DNA of 64,000 nucleotides from DATBLE01 sp963719325 (GCA_963719325.1 CAVRBW010000002.1:48964-112963); one strand, 5' to 3'. Shown: positions 34,952 through 43,307, counted from the first letter of the stretch. Translations and numbers: made by a program. Notes: generated by a model from the letters alone, not told the origin.

Positions 34952-35509
34952 ATGCGTCGCTTGCTCCTTGGCCTAGTCATTGTCTTCGGCGCAAGACGGG
35001 CCTATCGCTTCTACGCAAGCGGCGCCGTCACCATCGACAGCCACGTCGGCAGGAGGGTTCGTGACCTGGGCCCTGTGACGTGGGAGATCGCGGCCGATCG
35101 TGAAGCCGTCTTCGACGTGATCGCCGGTCCGTACCTCGGGAAGACGCCGCGCTCGATGAAGGATCACCTCCATGTCTGGGAGCGCGGCACGGACATGGTC
35201 CTCGCCGCGCATCTCACACAGGTCAAGTGCGGCGTCACGAGCACGGTCGAGACCGTTCGCTTTGAGCGGCCCGAGCGCATCCACTTCCGCCTCGTCCGCG
35301 GTCCTGTTCCCCACGTTCGCGAGTCCTTCATCCTTGAACCCACTGAGAGCGGGATGGCTCTTACGTGGGAAGGCGAGCTCGGAACGGACTTCGGTGCACT
35401 CGGCGCGCTCTGGGGCAACGTCGTCGCTCGCTCGTGGGAGAAGGCCGTTCGGTCCTCGATGAAGGCAATCATCACCGAGTCCGAGCGGCGCTCAGCGGCC
35501 GAAACTTAG
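34952..35509 (+). CDS. SRPBCC-superfamily protein with N-terminal membrane segment
   Basis: 185 residues. A short N-terminal hydrophobic segment (LLLGLVIVFGA) precedes a START/Bet v1-like domain: VTWEIAADREAVFDVIAGPY and ESFILEPTESGMALTWEGEL. Lipophilic ligand binding is expected from the fold. Last intact gene of the first array section, before repeat 12. Confidence 0.75.
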   Translation: MRRLLLGLVIVFGARRAYRFYASGAVTIDSHVGRRVRDLGPVTWEIAADREAVFDVIAGPYLGKTPRSMKDHLHVWERGTDMVLAAHLTQVKCGVTSTVETVRFERPERIHFRLVRGPVPHVRESFILEPTESGMALTWEGELGTDFGALGALWGNVVARSWEKAVRSSMKAIITESERRSAAET

Positions 35510-35536
35510 CGCGGTCCCTCCGGCACTCCGCTCGTA

Positions 35537-35567
35537 CCTCGAGCGACATTCCCGCACGCTCGGACAT
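35537..35567 (+). repeat. Array repeat 12
   Basis: Core GACATTCCCGCACGCTCGGA. Last repeat of the first array section. Confidence 0.8.
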
Positions 35568-35659
35568 GCCAACCTTCTGTCTCGCTGGTGACCGGTCAAC
35601 CGCTTCGTGCTCCGCCGCGCACCAGCGACGCCATTGTCGATCTGCGTCCTCGGCCTCCT

Positions 35660-35948
35660 TGAGGTGGCTGCTGCACGAAGGCGATCGCCATGCTGCCCTC
35701 GCCGACTGCCGCCGCAGCACGCTTGACTGGGCCGAATCGAACATCGCCGCACGCGAAGATGCCGGGGTCGAGGCCCACCGGCCCGCGGAGCGCGCGTCAG
35801 ACCCCGTGAGTACATAGCCGTTGCGGTCGACGGCGATCTCGGGCGGGAGCCACGCCGTCTCGGCGTCCGCCACGATGAAGATGAAAAGCCCGCCAGACTC
35901 GAGTCGCGTCGCCTCGCCGGTCGTGCCGTCGCGGACCTCGATGTCCGC
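35660..35948 (-). pseudogene. C-terminal fragment of a thioredoxin-reductase-like flavoprotein
   Basis: FIFIVADAETAWLPPEIAVD and NGYVLTGSDA are in one minus-strand frame; GIFACGDVRFGPVKRAAAAV and GEGSMAIAFVQQ are in another. Together they match the end of the FAD-dependent thioredoxin-reductase family often fused to a sensor domain. No N-terminal FAD or redox-cysteine region remains. A remnant. Confidence 0.7.
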
Positions 35949-36240
35949 GCTCTCGGCAACGCTCGGCGTCGGGATCGGCGCCGTGCTCCGTAACCAGGTC
36001 CTCGCCATCGTCGGCCTGTTCGTCTGAGTCTTCGTCGTCGAGATCCTCATCTTCCAGTATCTGCCCGGAGTGGGCCGGCACGCACCGGGCGCCGCAGGCA
36101 CCGCGAAGACCGGCGACACGGTGGGCGACTCCTCGGTGCATCTGCTCTCGGCCCCGGTCGGAGGCGCGCTCCTCGCCGGCTACGCGGCCGCGTTCGTCCT
36201 CACGGGCGCGCTCGTGACGAGCCGCCGCGACGTCACGTAA
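35941..36240 (+). pseudogene. C-terminal fragment of an ABC-2-type permease
   Basis: ALSATLGVGIGAVLRNQVLA and, after an in-frame TGA at 36025-36027, FVVEILIFQYLPGVGR and GYAAAFVLTGALVTSRRDVT. The stop falls where a tryptophan is usual, so one base change may have created it. The front half of the gene is missing. Overlaps the thioredoxin-reductase remnant head to head. Confidence 0.65.
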
Positions 36241-36277
36241 CGCTGATGGCGCGCGAGTCGCGCGGCCAGGCCGCACC

Positions 36278-36304
36278 GGGAGAGGCCGTCCGGGAGCCTC
36301 TCCC
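36278..36304. terminator. Hairpin after the ferredoxin gene
   Basis: Stem GGGAGAGGC / GCCTCTCCC with a nine-base loop, 12 bases beyond the ferredoxin stop on its strand. Confidence 0.6.
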
Positions 36305-36315
36305 GGCCCGGGCGC

Positions 36316-36513
36316 TCACGCGGCTTCCTGCTCGAAGACGCTGATTGCGCCCATCGGGCACTCCGCTGCCGCTTCGAGGACCTTCGGGTCGGCGCTCGAT
36401 CCGACGCGCAGCGACGCGATCCCGTCCGCGCCGACTTCGATCACGTCGGGGGCGAGGTCGGCGCACACGCCGAACCCGCTGCACAGCGAGCGGTCGATGA
36501 CGATCTTGTACAC
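36316..36513 (-). CDS. Small [3Fe-4S]/[4Fe-4S] ferredoxin
   Basis: 65 residues from GTG 36513, with AAAGGAGAG upstream. C11-x5-C17 and the later CPMGAI give the three-cysteine pattern usual for [3Fe-4S] ferredoxins that serve cytochromes P450 in actinobacteria. No P450 is near. It is divergent from the ApbE operon and might supply electrons to it, which is inference. Confidence 0.88.
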   Translation of the reverse strand: MYKIVIDRSLCSGFGVCADLAPDVIEVGADGIASLRVGSSADPKVLEAAAECPMGAISVFEQEAA

Positions 36514-36739
36514 GGCTTCTCTCCTTTCAGGGTGGACGCTCCGACCTTAGGCCGGCTCGATCGAGCTGCGGGCAAGCAGACGGGAAGCGTTCCTCCGCAA
36601 ACGGCAAAGATTCGGCAAAGCCGGCACGGGCAGGCGCCAAGGAGGGCGTAGAGGCAGCGACTGACAATCAGGGCGCTCCACGATGCCCCGCGCGCCATCT
36701 CCGGGGACCCTCTGTGAAAGTCGAGAAGGACATGGTCCC

Positions 36740-36979
36740 ATGACGCCCGCAACCGAAAACAGTCGCCCCAACGGCGCACAGCGCCGCACTCCGAGCCGGC
36801 GTCAGCTCTTCGCCCTTGCCGCGGTCCTCGCCGCCACCGCGCTGACCGCCGGCGCCGCGATCGCCGGTCTCACCCGGACGCCGAGCGCGCCACCCGCACC
36901 GGTCCCCACCGTCAACCAGATCATCACGCCGGCGGCGCCCGCCGCGACGACCCCGCGGCGAGTGGAGCCGGGGGACTGA
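36740..36979 (+). CDS. Small single-pass membrane protein
   Basis: 79 residues. A basic N-terminus, then LFALAAVLAATALTAGAAIA as a membrane anchor, then a proline/alanine-rich exported tail. AGAAGGA lies nine bases before the ATG. No family recognised. First gene of the operon to 39204; the next start overlaps its stop. Confidence 0.6.
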   Translation: MTPATENSRPNGAQRRTPSRRQLFALAAVLAATALTAGAAIAGLTRTPSAPPAPVPTVNQIITPAAPAATTPRRVEPGD

Positions 36980-37197
36980 TGCGCGGCGTCTGGACCACGC
37001 TGCTCTCCGTCTGGGCGCTGTTCGCAATCGTCGCCGTCCTCGCCTGGACGCGGCAGCAGCCGGCCGGCGCACCAGCGCAGGGGCCGACGGCGGCCGTCGT
37101 GGTCGGCAAGAACGGCAAGCGCCAGCTCGTCGTCCTGCCCAGCAGCGCGTCGCCGACGCATGCAACGACCCGGACGTCGCCGGTGCCGGCCGGATGA
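36979..37197 (+). CDS. Small single-pass membrane protein
   Basis: 72 residues with one anchor (LLSVWALFAIVAVLAW) and an exported Ser/Thr/Pro-rich tail. The ATG overlaps the preceding stop (TGATG) and the end overlaps the next start. Probably an accessory of the membrane redox protein encoded after it; no homology recognised. Confidence 0.6.
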   Translation: MRGVWTTLLSVWALFAIVAVLAWTRQQPAGAPAQGPTAAVVVGKNGKRQLVVLPSSASPTHATTRTSPVPAG

Positions 37198-37799
37198 TCC
37201 TGGCTGCCACCGCAGGCGTACCGGTCGCGTGGCTCATCGCCCGCGCTTCCGGGCTCGTCGCGTTCGGCCTCCTCACCCTTGCCGTCTGGCTCGGCCTCGC
37301 GATGTCGACGCGGCTGCTCGCGGCCCGGCGGCAGAAGACGCTCCTCGGGTGGCATCAGGCTCTCCTGTGGACAGGGCTCGGCATGGTCGTGCTCCACGGC
37401 ATCGCCCTCGTGCTCGATCCGACCCTGCACTTCGGGTTTCTCGCAGTCCTCGTGCCCGGTACCGCCCCGTGGCGGCCGCTCGCCGTCGCGGCGGGGGTCG
37501 TCACCGCCTGGCTGATGCTGACGCTGGCGCTCTCGTTCCACGTCCGGCGGAAGATCGGGCAGCGGCAATGGCGGCTGCTCCACTACGCGGGCTTTGCCGG
37601 CTTCGCGTGTGGCCTCGGCCACCTGTTGACCGTCGGCACCGACGTTCGCGGAACGACAGGACTGCTGGTCGCAGCGCTCGCGGGCGGCCCGATGCTCTGG
37701 TTGGCGTTTGCCCGGATCCTGATCCCGCGCGTCCCGCCCCGCCCTGCGCCACCGCCCGCCATCCGCCCGCCCGCCCGCATGCGTCGCGCCGCCGCATGA
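37194..37799 (+). CDS. Ferric-reductase-like transmembrane protein
   Basis: 201 residues, about six membrane segments. Histidines placed as heme ligands occur in GWHQALLW, VVLHGIALVL, RLLHYAGF and GLGHLLTV, matching the ferric reductase/MsrQ-like cytochrome b domain. It would carry electrons across the membrane. It lies directly before apbE, a frequent pairing in flavin-based extracytoplasmic electron transfer. Confidence 0.83.
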   Translation: MILAATAGVPVAWLIARASGLVAFGLLTLAVWLGLAMSTRLLAARRQKTLLGWHQALLWTGLGMVVLHGIALVLDPTLHFGFLAVLVPGTAPWRPLAVAAGVVTAWLMLTLALSFHVRRKIGQRQWRLLHYAGFAGFACGLGHLLTVGTDVRGTTGLLVAALAGGPMLWLAFARILIPRVPPRPAPPPAIRPPARMRRAAA

Positions 37800-38752
37800 G
37801 CACCGCGCGACTCTGGCGGCTGTCTTTCCGAGCGATGGGAACCCTCTGCGAGGTCGCCGCGACCGCCGGCCCCCTCGACGGCTCGAAGGCCAACCGTGCC
37901 TTGGCGGCCGGCCGCGCGGAGATCGAGGCGTGCGAGCGGGCGCTCTCGCGCTTCGACCCGGCCAGCGACCTCTCGCGCCTGAACGCCGCCAGCGGCGACT
38001 GGGTCGAGGCCGGCACACGCCTCGCACGTGCGTTGCGTCTCGCCCTCCGTGCGCGGGAGGACTCAGGCGGGCGGTTCGACCCTACGATCCTGCCCGTTCT
38101 CGCCGCGGCCGGGTACGACCGTTCCTTCGAGCTCCTCGAGGAGCGCCTGCCGCGGGAGGCCGCGGGCTGGCACGCCGGCGCCGAGATCGAGCTCGACGAA
38201 AACGGCCGTGCCCGAGTCGCGGTGGGCTCGGCGGTCGACCTCGGCGGGATCGCCAAAGGCTTTGCCGCAGGGCGGGCGCTGGACGCGATGCTGGCCGGGT
38301 GGCCGGCGCTGCCGGGCGGGCTCGCCGACCTGGGCGGCGACATCGCCGTGTGGGGCTGGTCTCCGGAGGGTACGTGGCGCCTCGCGATCGCCGATCCGCG
38401 CCGGCCGGAATCGACCCTCGGGACCCTCGAGCTCGCGGCCGGAGGGGTCGCGACCTCTGGACCCAACACCCGCCGCTTTGGGCCGGGCCGGACGTTCCAC
38501 CACCTGATCGACCCGGCGTCGGGCGCATCCGCCCGCTCCGGCCCGCTGGCCGTCACTGTTGTCGCCGCCGAGCCCGCCGAGGCTGAGGCTCACGCGACGG
38601 CCCTGGCCGTTACCGATCCAGCTGACGCAGGGACGTACCTCGCCGCGCGCCCGCACCTGGCCGCGCTCCTCGTCCCGGCCGAGGGCGATCCGGTTGCTCT
38701 CGGCCGGCTGCCTCTCGCGCGGTCGAGTCTCGCCGCGGAGGCGGTCGGATGA
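37796..38752 (+). CDS. apbE: FAD:protein FMN transferase (ApbE)
   Basis: 318 residues. FRAMGTLCEVAA opens the family; VDLGGIAKGFAAGRALD is the magnesium/FAD site; GLADLGGDIAVWG, TSGPNTRRF and FHHLIDPASGASA follow in order. ApbE attaches FMN to a Ser/Thr of partner proteins. No FMN-binding-domain gene or flavinylation motif is visible in this operon, so its target must be elsewhere or be an unrecognised neighbour. Both ends overlap neighbouring genes by four bases. Confidence 0.92.
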   Translation: MSTARLWRLSFRAMGTLCEVAATAGPLDGSKANRALAAGRAEIEACERALSRFDPASDLSRLNAASGDWVEAGTRLARALRLALRAREDSGGRFDPTILPVLAAAGYDRSFELLEERLPREAAGWHAGAEIELDENGRARVAVGSAVDLGGIAKGFAAGRALDAMLAGWPALPGGLADLGGDIAVWGWSPEGTWRLAIADPRRPESTLGTLELAAGGVATSGPNTRRFGPGRTFHHLIDPASGASARSGPLAVTVVAAEPAEAEAHATALAVTDPADAGTYLAARPHLAALLVPAEGDPVALGRLPLARSSLAAEAVG

Positions 38753-39204
38753 GGCTCAAGCTCCGCCGAGCGACGCTTGCAGCCGGCGCTCTCGCCTCGA
38801 GCGCTCTCCTGGTCGCCGCCTGCGGCGGCGGAGGCGGCGGGACCGAGTCCGCGTCGAGCTTCGTGAAGCGGATCACGCTCGAGTTCTCCCGGGGCCAGAC
38901 AGGCCGGCTCTGGGACGAGCTCCATCCGGCGGAGCAGGCTGTCGTGACGAGGACGCGATTCATCCAGTGCGAGCGCAACGAGGGCTTCGGCCTGCGGAAG
39001 GTCAAGCTGCTCGACAGCTACGAGGAGACGATCGGTGTCGCCGGTACGCGGACACGCTCGACAGCGGTGAGCGTGCGCGTCACCTCGGACGACGGGATCA
39101 CGACCGCCACCCTCCACGCGGTGCTCGTCGACGGGAAGTGGCGCTGGATTCTCCAGCCGGCCGACTTCGCGGTGTACAAGCGCGGCGGCTGTCCCTCCGG
39201 CTGA
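38749..39204 (+). CDS. Lipoprotein of unknown function
   Basis: 151 residues. SALLVAACGGGGGG is the lipobox with a glycine linker. The mature domain (FVKRITLEFSRGQTGRLWDE, LVDGKWRWILQPADFAVY) has an NTF2/DUF4878-like profile. Last gene of the ApbE operon. Role unknown. Confidence 0.7.
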   Translation: MRLKLRRATLAAGALASSALLVAACGGGGGGTESASSFVKRITLEFSRGQTGRLWDELHPAEQAVVTRTRFIQCERNEGFGLRKVKLLDSYEETIGVAGTRTRSTAVSVRVTSDDGITTATLHAVLVDGKWRWILQPADFAVYKRGGCPSG

Positions 39205-39319
39205 GCAGCCTTCCCGATTCATTCACTTCCGCGGGAGAAACCCGAGCTGTTCGCTGTCCGGTTCCTCACCACGGCAGTAGTAGAAGAGAGGCGCCAACGA
39301 CGTCGCAAGGAGGACGGAC

Positions 39320-39589
39320 ATGACCCGCCACCTCACCTTCGACTACAACCCGAAGATGCTCGCGCTCCGGCGGAGCGGAACGACCGAGATCGCCCTCTTC
39401 TGGAGCAAGCGGACGGGGCGCGCCGCAGTCGCCGTCGAGGACGAGGCGACCGGCGACCGCTTCGAGCTCCTGATCAACCCGGAGGACAACCCACTGGACC
39501 TCTACAACCATCCGTACGCGTATGCTGCCGCCCGCGAACCTGGGGCCGGTCGCTTTGACTCGCGTACGGCGACCCCGAGCCAGGAGTAG
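39320..39589 (+). CDS. Hypothetical small protein
   Basis: 89 residues, ATG 39320 behind a strong AAGGAGG. MTRHLTFDYNPKMLALRRSG and IALFWSKRTGRAAVAVEDEA suggest a small beta-rich protein. No family recognised. Followed immediately by a decayed gene. Confidence 0.6.
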   Translation: MTRHLTFDYNPKMLALRRSGTTEIALFWSKRTGRAAVAVEDEATGDRFELLINPEDNPLDLYNHPYAYAAAREPGAGRFDSRTATPSQE

Positions 39590-39594
39590 CACCA

Positions 39595-39862
39595 TGAGCA
39601 TCCTTGTCCGCTTCACCGGAGCCCGACAGGCCTGACAGCCGAGGACTACGACAGGACGATGCCCCGCATCGAGGCATCGGGCGAGTTCCCGCCTGACGGG
39701 CTCGAGTACCACGTCGCCTTCAGCTCCGGTGGCCCGGGTCAGCGAGATCTGGGACTCGATGGACAGTTCGAAGCGCTCGGCGAGCACCTGATGCCGATCC
39801 TCAGCGAGAGCAGCATCGAGCTCGCCGGTTCGCCAGAGGTGGTCGAGGCGCCACAACCTCCT
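39595..39862 (+). pseudogene. Decayed small ABM/stress-barrel-like gene
   Basis: Pieces of one small protein fall in different frames: MSILVRFTG, then LTAEDYDRTMPRIEASGEF and PPDGLEYHVAFSS, then RVSEIWDSMD, then QFEALGEHLMPILSESSIEL. At least three single-base shifts are needed to join them. The restored protein of about 90 residues looks like a dimeric alpha-beta barrel family common in actinobacteria. Confidence 0.7.
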
Positions 39863-39938
39863 CAAAGCCGTAGCCGACCCTCATCGACAAGACGATCCTT
39901 ACCGGAGCTTTCCTGGACGCGCAAAAGATTCCCCGGTT

Positions 39939-39962
39939 TCAGGTGAGAGTACGCTGGGACAG
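39939..39962 (+). repeat. Short variant of the array repeat
   Basis: Core AGGTGAGAGTACGCTGGGAC. Nearly identical to the element at 29053. It lies between the decayed gene and the YcaQ-like gene. Confidence 0.4.
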
Positions 39963-40044
39963 CCGACGGCCGAACGCCTCGGCGGGAAGTGCCTCCAGCT
40001 CGGCGTTGTCGAACCTCGCGCGCCACTCGACACACTCGTCTCGG

Positions 40045-41250
40045 TCACGGGCGGGTGAGGAAGAGCCGCTTCTCTGTTGCGAGATGGGGTGCCCAGTCGA
40101 GGCGGTCGCCGCCGCCGAAGCGAAGGTAGGCGCGGAGCGCGTCGCGCATCGCGTCGACGAACCCGTCGGCGCGGCGCGGCGCGAAGCCGTCCTCCCACCA
40201 GACGTCGAGCACCTCCACGCGGGCCCGGTCGCGGTCGATCCGCGGTTCGATCCGGCCGACGAAGCGGTCGCCGAAGAGCATCGGGAGCACGTAATAGCCC
40301 CACCGGCGCTTTGCCGGCGGGAAGAAGCCCTCCCACACGTACTCGAAGTCGAACACGCTCGCGAGCAGAACGGTGTCCCACAAGAGCGAGTCGAACGGGG
40401 CGAGGAACGCGACGGAGGGCGCCGGCTCCGGCGGCGCCTGGAGCAGCTCGAGTTCCTCGGCGAAAACGAAGCGCTCGCCGCGCATACCCTCGACGTCGAC
40501 GGGCACGAGCGAGCCGAGCTGGACCAGCTCTCTGCGGAGCTCGTTGCGCTCCGGCGGCGCAGCGATGCGAGCGAACGTGCCACCAGCGCCGCCGGCGCCG
40601 AGCAGGCCGTGAGCGCGATACCGGGACAGGAGCTTGTGCCGGAGCTGTTCTCGCTCCGGCACTTTGTGCGCGAGCAACTCGGCCGGGAGCAGCCGTTGGA
40701 GAAGGTCGTAGTACCGGAGGTTGCCATCGCGTCGCGCGAGGCCGATCATGCCCATGACGGTGTACGCCTCGAGCACCGCGCGGACGGCGTTCTCCGGCAT
40801 CCCGAACCAGTCCTTCGTCAGGCCGGTCTCGCGCTCGAAGTCGCGTGATGACAACGGTCCTTCTGCGCCGATCCGCTCGAGCACGCGCTCGGCCACCGCA
40901 GCGTTCTCGGCGAGGGCCGCAGCGTGGAACCGGGGCCCCTTGCGGCCCCAGACGTGACGGAACCAGGGGAACTCGCTCGTCGGAACGAACGACAGCGCCT
41001 TGTTGGTCGCCTCGAAGATCTCACGGCGTTCGTAGAGCACGTCGCACCAGGCGGGCTCGTAGCCGGTCACGCGCGCATGCAGCACGAGGTCGTGGTTCCG
41101 GCCGGCGACCGCGATTGGGTCGAACTGGATCGACCCCAGCTTCCGGAAGACTTCGAGCACCCCGTCGGGGCCTCCCGCAAGAGACCGCGCAGGCGCGAGG
41201 AAGTGCCGCGCGACGAGAAAGCGACGCGCCGCCTGAGCAGTCACCTTCAC
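40045..41250 (-). CDS. YcaQ/AlkZ-type winged-helix DNA glycosylase
   Basis: 401 residues. LGSIQFDPIAVAGRNHDLVL carries the QxD catalytic motif of the crosslink/alkyl-base glycosylases AlkX (YcaQ) and AlkZ. Winged-helix repeats follow, then PFDSLLWD, FEYVWEGFFPPAKRRWGYYV and RVEVLDVWWEDGF. It excises bulky or crosslinked bases. In some actinomycetes such genes protect antibiotic producers, but here none is evident. It sits between the two array sections and is not itself flanked by repeats on both sides. Confidence 0.87.
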   Translation of the reverse strand: MKVTAQAARRFLVARHFLAPARSLAGGPDGVLEVFRKLGSIQFDPIAVAGRNHDLVLHARVTGYEPAWCDVLYERREIFEATNKALSFVPTSEFPWFRHVWGRKGPRFHAAALAENAAVAERVLERIGAEGPLSSRDFERETGLTKDWFGMPENAVRAVLEAYTVMGMIGLARRDGNLRYYDLLQRLLPAELLAHKVPEREQLRHKLLSRYRAHGLLGAGGAGGTFARIAAPPERNELRRELVQLGSLVPVDVEGMRGERFVFAEELELLQAPPEPAPSVAFLAPFDSLLWDTVLLASVFDFEYVWEGFFPPAKRRWGYYVLPMLFGDRFVGRIEPRIDRDRARVEVLDVWWEDGFAPRRADGFVDAMRDALRAYLRFGGGDRLDWAPHLATEKRLFLTRP

Positions 41251-41352
41251 CGTAGGACACTAGCGCGAGCGTCGACCGGCTCTTGAAGTACGCGCCGCCA
41301 CAGGCGACCGTCACCCACAGGCCTTCGCGTAGCTGCGACCGAGGGCGAAGCG

Positions 41353-41383
41353 CCTCGGGGGACATACGCGAACACTGGCGCAG
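41353..41383 (+). repeat. Array repeat 13
   Basis: Core GACATACGCGAACACTGGCG. First repeat of the second array section. From CAG at 41381 the DNA equals the block starting at 30245. Confidence 0.85.
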
Positions 41384-41421
41384 GCGAGACAGCCGTCGCT
41401 TGGACTGCGAGAATCTGCTGC

Positions 41422-41967
41422 GTGAACGAAGCGAGGCTTGAGGACGCCGGCTCCGGGCTTGCCCCCGTCACGGAGGGTTGGTTTGTCGTCAACGTGCGCG
41501 ATGCCGAGTGGTTCTCGTCGCAGACGAGGGGCGCGGCGTGTTGGTTCGCCAACGAGTACGGCGAGTCTCCGATCGAGTTCGCGCAACTCGGGATCAATGT
41601 GACCGTCCTCGAGCCCGGCCAGAGCAGCGTTTACCACGCCGAGGCGAATCAGGAGGCGTTCCTCGTTCTGGCCGGTGAGTGCAGGCTGCTCGTCGAGGGC
41701 GAGGAGCGACTTCTCCGAGCCTGGGACTTCTTCCATTCACCTCCCTGGACGGAGCATGCCTTCGTGGGAGCTGGCGACGCGCCGTGTGTGGTCCTGATGG
41801 TTGGCGCGCACGTAAGCCCGGAAGTGCGGTATCCCGTGTCGGACCTCGCAGCGCGCTACGGCGCGAGTGTGGAGAAAGAGACATCCGATCCGGAGCAGGT
41901 ATATGCGACGGCCGAGCGTTTCCGGCGAGGGCGGCCGTCGTACTGGTCACGGCTGCCCTGGGACTAG
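41422..41967 (+). CDS. Cupin-family protein, paralogue B
   Basis: 181 residues, nearly identical to 30286-30831. The visible differences are few (for example LVLAGECRLL for LVLVGECRLL, and PWD for PWG at the end). Same cupin ligands. The near identity of both coding and flanking DNA shows a recent copy event. Between repeats 13 and 14. Confidence 0.85.
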   Translation: MNEARLEDAGSGLAPVTEGWFVVNVRDAEWFSSQTRGAACWFANEYGESPIEFAQLGINVTVLEPGQSSVYHAEANQEAFLVLAGECRLLVEGEERLLRAWDFFHSPPWTEHAFVGAGDAPCVVLMVGAHVSPEVRYPVSDLAARYGASVEKETSDPEQVYATAERFRRGRPSYWSRLPWD

Positions 41968-41983
41968 AGCCGTTCGCGGTAGC

Positions 41984-42013
41984 CGTCAGGCGTCATTCCC
42001 GAACACTCGCTCA
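41984..42013 (+). repeat. Array repeat 14
   Basis: Core GTCATTCCCGAACACTCGCT; internal repeat of the second copy of the two-gene block. Confidence 0.85.
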
Positions 42014-42051
42014 TAGATGCCTCCTGTTTCCCGACGGGTAGGGTGACCGTC

Positions 42052-42336
42052 ATGAGCCAGCTCGGTCACACGAGCAACCAGCGTGTGCCCGGCGGCGTAG
42101 TGCACAAGCTGCCCACAGACCTGCGCAGGGCGCTGATCGCCAACCCCGTGGCGCTCGAAGCCTGGAAGGACATCACGCCTTTGGCTCGCAACGAGTTCAT
42201 CTGCTGGGTCATGGACGCCAAGCAGGAGACAACCCGAGACCGCCGCATCCGTCGGACACAGGAGGAGCTAGAGGAAGGCCGGCGTCGGCCTTGCTGCTGG
42301 CCGGGGTGCAGGCACCGCGAACGCGCTGGCAGATAG
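42052..42336 (+). CDS. YdeI/OmpD-associated family protein, copy B
   Basis: 94 residues, the same protein as 30916-31200 (LARNEFICWVMDAKQETTRD, CCWPGCRHR). Second gene of the duplicated block, between repeats 14 and 15. Confidence 0.85.
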   Translation: MSQLGHTSNQRVPGGVVHKLPTDLRRALIANPVALEAWKDITPLARNEFICWVMDAKQETTRDRRIRRTQEELEEGRRRPCCWPGCRHRERAGR

Positions 42337-42367
42337 CGGCCGGCTCCATTCGGCGACCGCGTCCCAT

Positions 42368-42398
42368 CGTCGAGGGACATTCGCGAACACTGGCGCAG
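42368..42398 (+). repeat. Array repeat 15
   Basis: Core GACATTCGCGAACACTGGCG. Identity with repeat 4 covers only the left part; the right part (AACACTGGCGCAG) differs from repeat 4 (GACGCTCGCGCAC). Confidence 0.85.
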
Positions 42399-42443
42399 TC
42401 CAGCGCCGTATCGTCTGAACAGCCTGACAAGGGACACAGAGAC

Positions 42444-43160
42444 ATGGATGACCAAACAAACGGCGGCGCCGTGAGCGCCGAACCGCCCCGGGAGCCGGCC
42501 GCTGTCGACCCGTTGGCGGGGGAGTTCGTGACCGAGACCTTGCGTGACTACGACGGAGGTCGTCAGCTCACGGCCTACGTTCCGCCGAGTCCGCCCGAGG
42601 CAGTCGTATTCGCCGGTGACGGCCAGTGGATCTCGCAGTGGGGTGGGTTCCTCGAAGCGGCCGACGTGCCGTCCACGATGATCGTCGGTGTACACGGGTT
42701 GACCGAAGAGATGCCGCGGCTCCATGAGTACTCGCCGGCCTTCGACGCCGAGCGGTTCGCGGCGCACGAGAAGTTCTTCGTCGAGGACGTCCGCCGATGG
42801 GCGCGCTCACGTCTCGGAGTCGCGCTGCCCGCTGAACGAACCGCGGTGTTCGGCTATTCGGCCGGTGGAGAGCTCGCGCTCGCGCTTGGACTGCGGCATC
42901 CGGACGTCTACGGTGCGATCATCGCCGGCTCGCCGGGCGGAGGTTACAAACCCCCTGGCGTGATGCCTAGATCGCTTCCGCGCGTGTACCTCTTCGGCGG
43001 CACGCTGGAGCCGTTCTTCCTCGAGAACGCAACCCGGTGGGCCGTCGCGCTTCGCGCTGCAGGCGCGGACGTCGCAATGAGCGAGCGGGTCGCCTCCCAC
43101 GGCGCCACGCAATGGCAAGGAGAGTTCCCACTGATGGTGGGCTGGGCGTTTAGACGATGA
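42444..43160 (+). CDS. Alpha/beta hydrolase, enterochelin-esterase-like
   Basis: 238 residues. GYSAGGELALALGLRHPDVY holds the nucleophile serine, HEYSPAF and ARRWAR-type segments precede it, and ASHGATQW supplies the histidine. The family hydrolyses esters. Substrate unknown. ATG 42444 is 45 bases after repeat 15. Confidence 0.83.
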   Translation: MDDQTNGGAVSAEPPREPAAVDPLAGEFVTETLRDYDGGRQLTAYVPPSPPEAVVFAGDGQWISQWGGFLEAADVPSTMIVGVHGLTEEMPRLHEYSPAFDAERFAAHEKFFVEDVRRWARSRLGVALPAERTAVFGYSAGGELALALGLRHPDVYGAIIAGSPGGGYKPPGVMPRSLPRVYLFGGTLEPFFLENATRWAVALRAAGADVAMSERVASHGATQWQGEFPLMVGWAFRR

Positions 43161-43195
43161 AGCATCGCCGCACGGATCACCTCCGCCACCTGAGC

Positions 43196-43217
43196 TTCGG
43201 AGGACATTGCGCACGCC
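43196..43217 (+). repeat. Partial array repeat
   Basis: Core GGAGGACATTGCGCACGCC. The left half and middle match the array element. It lies directly before full repeat 16, so two copies stand in tandem, as after loss of the gene between them. Confidence 0.6.
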
Positions 43218-43218
43218 A

Positions 43219-43249
43219 CGTCGGGCGTCATTCCGGAACACTGGCGCAG
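43219..43249 (+). repeat. Array repeat 16
   Basis: Core GTCATTCCGGAACACTGGCG. Confidence 0.85.
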
Positions 43250-43307
43250 GCTGCGGCCATATCGCTCGGTCCCGCGGCGCGGGGCTCACACCACATAACG
43301 TTGGGAC

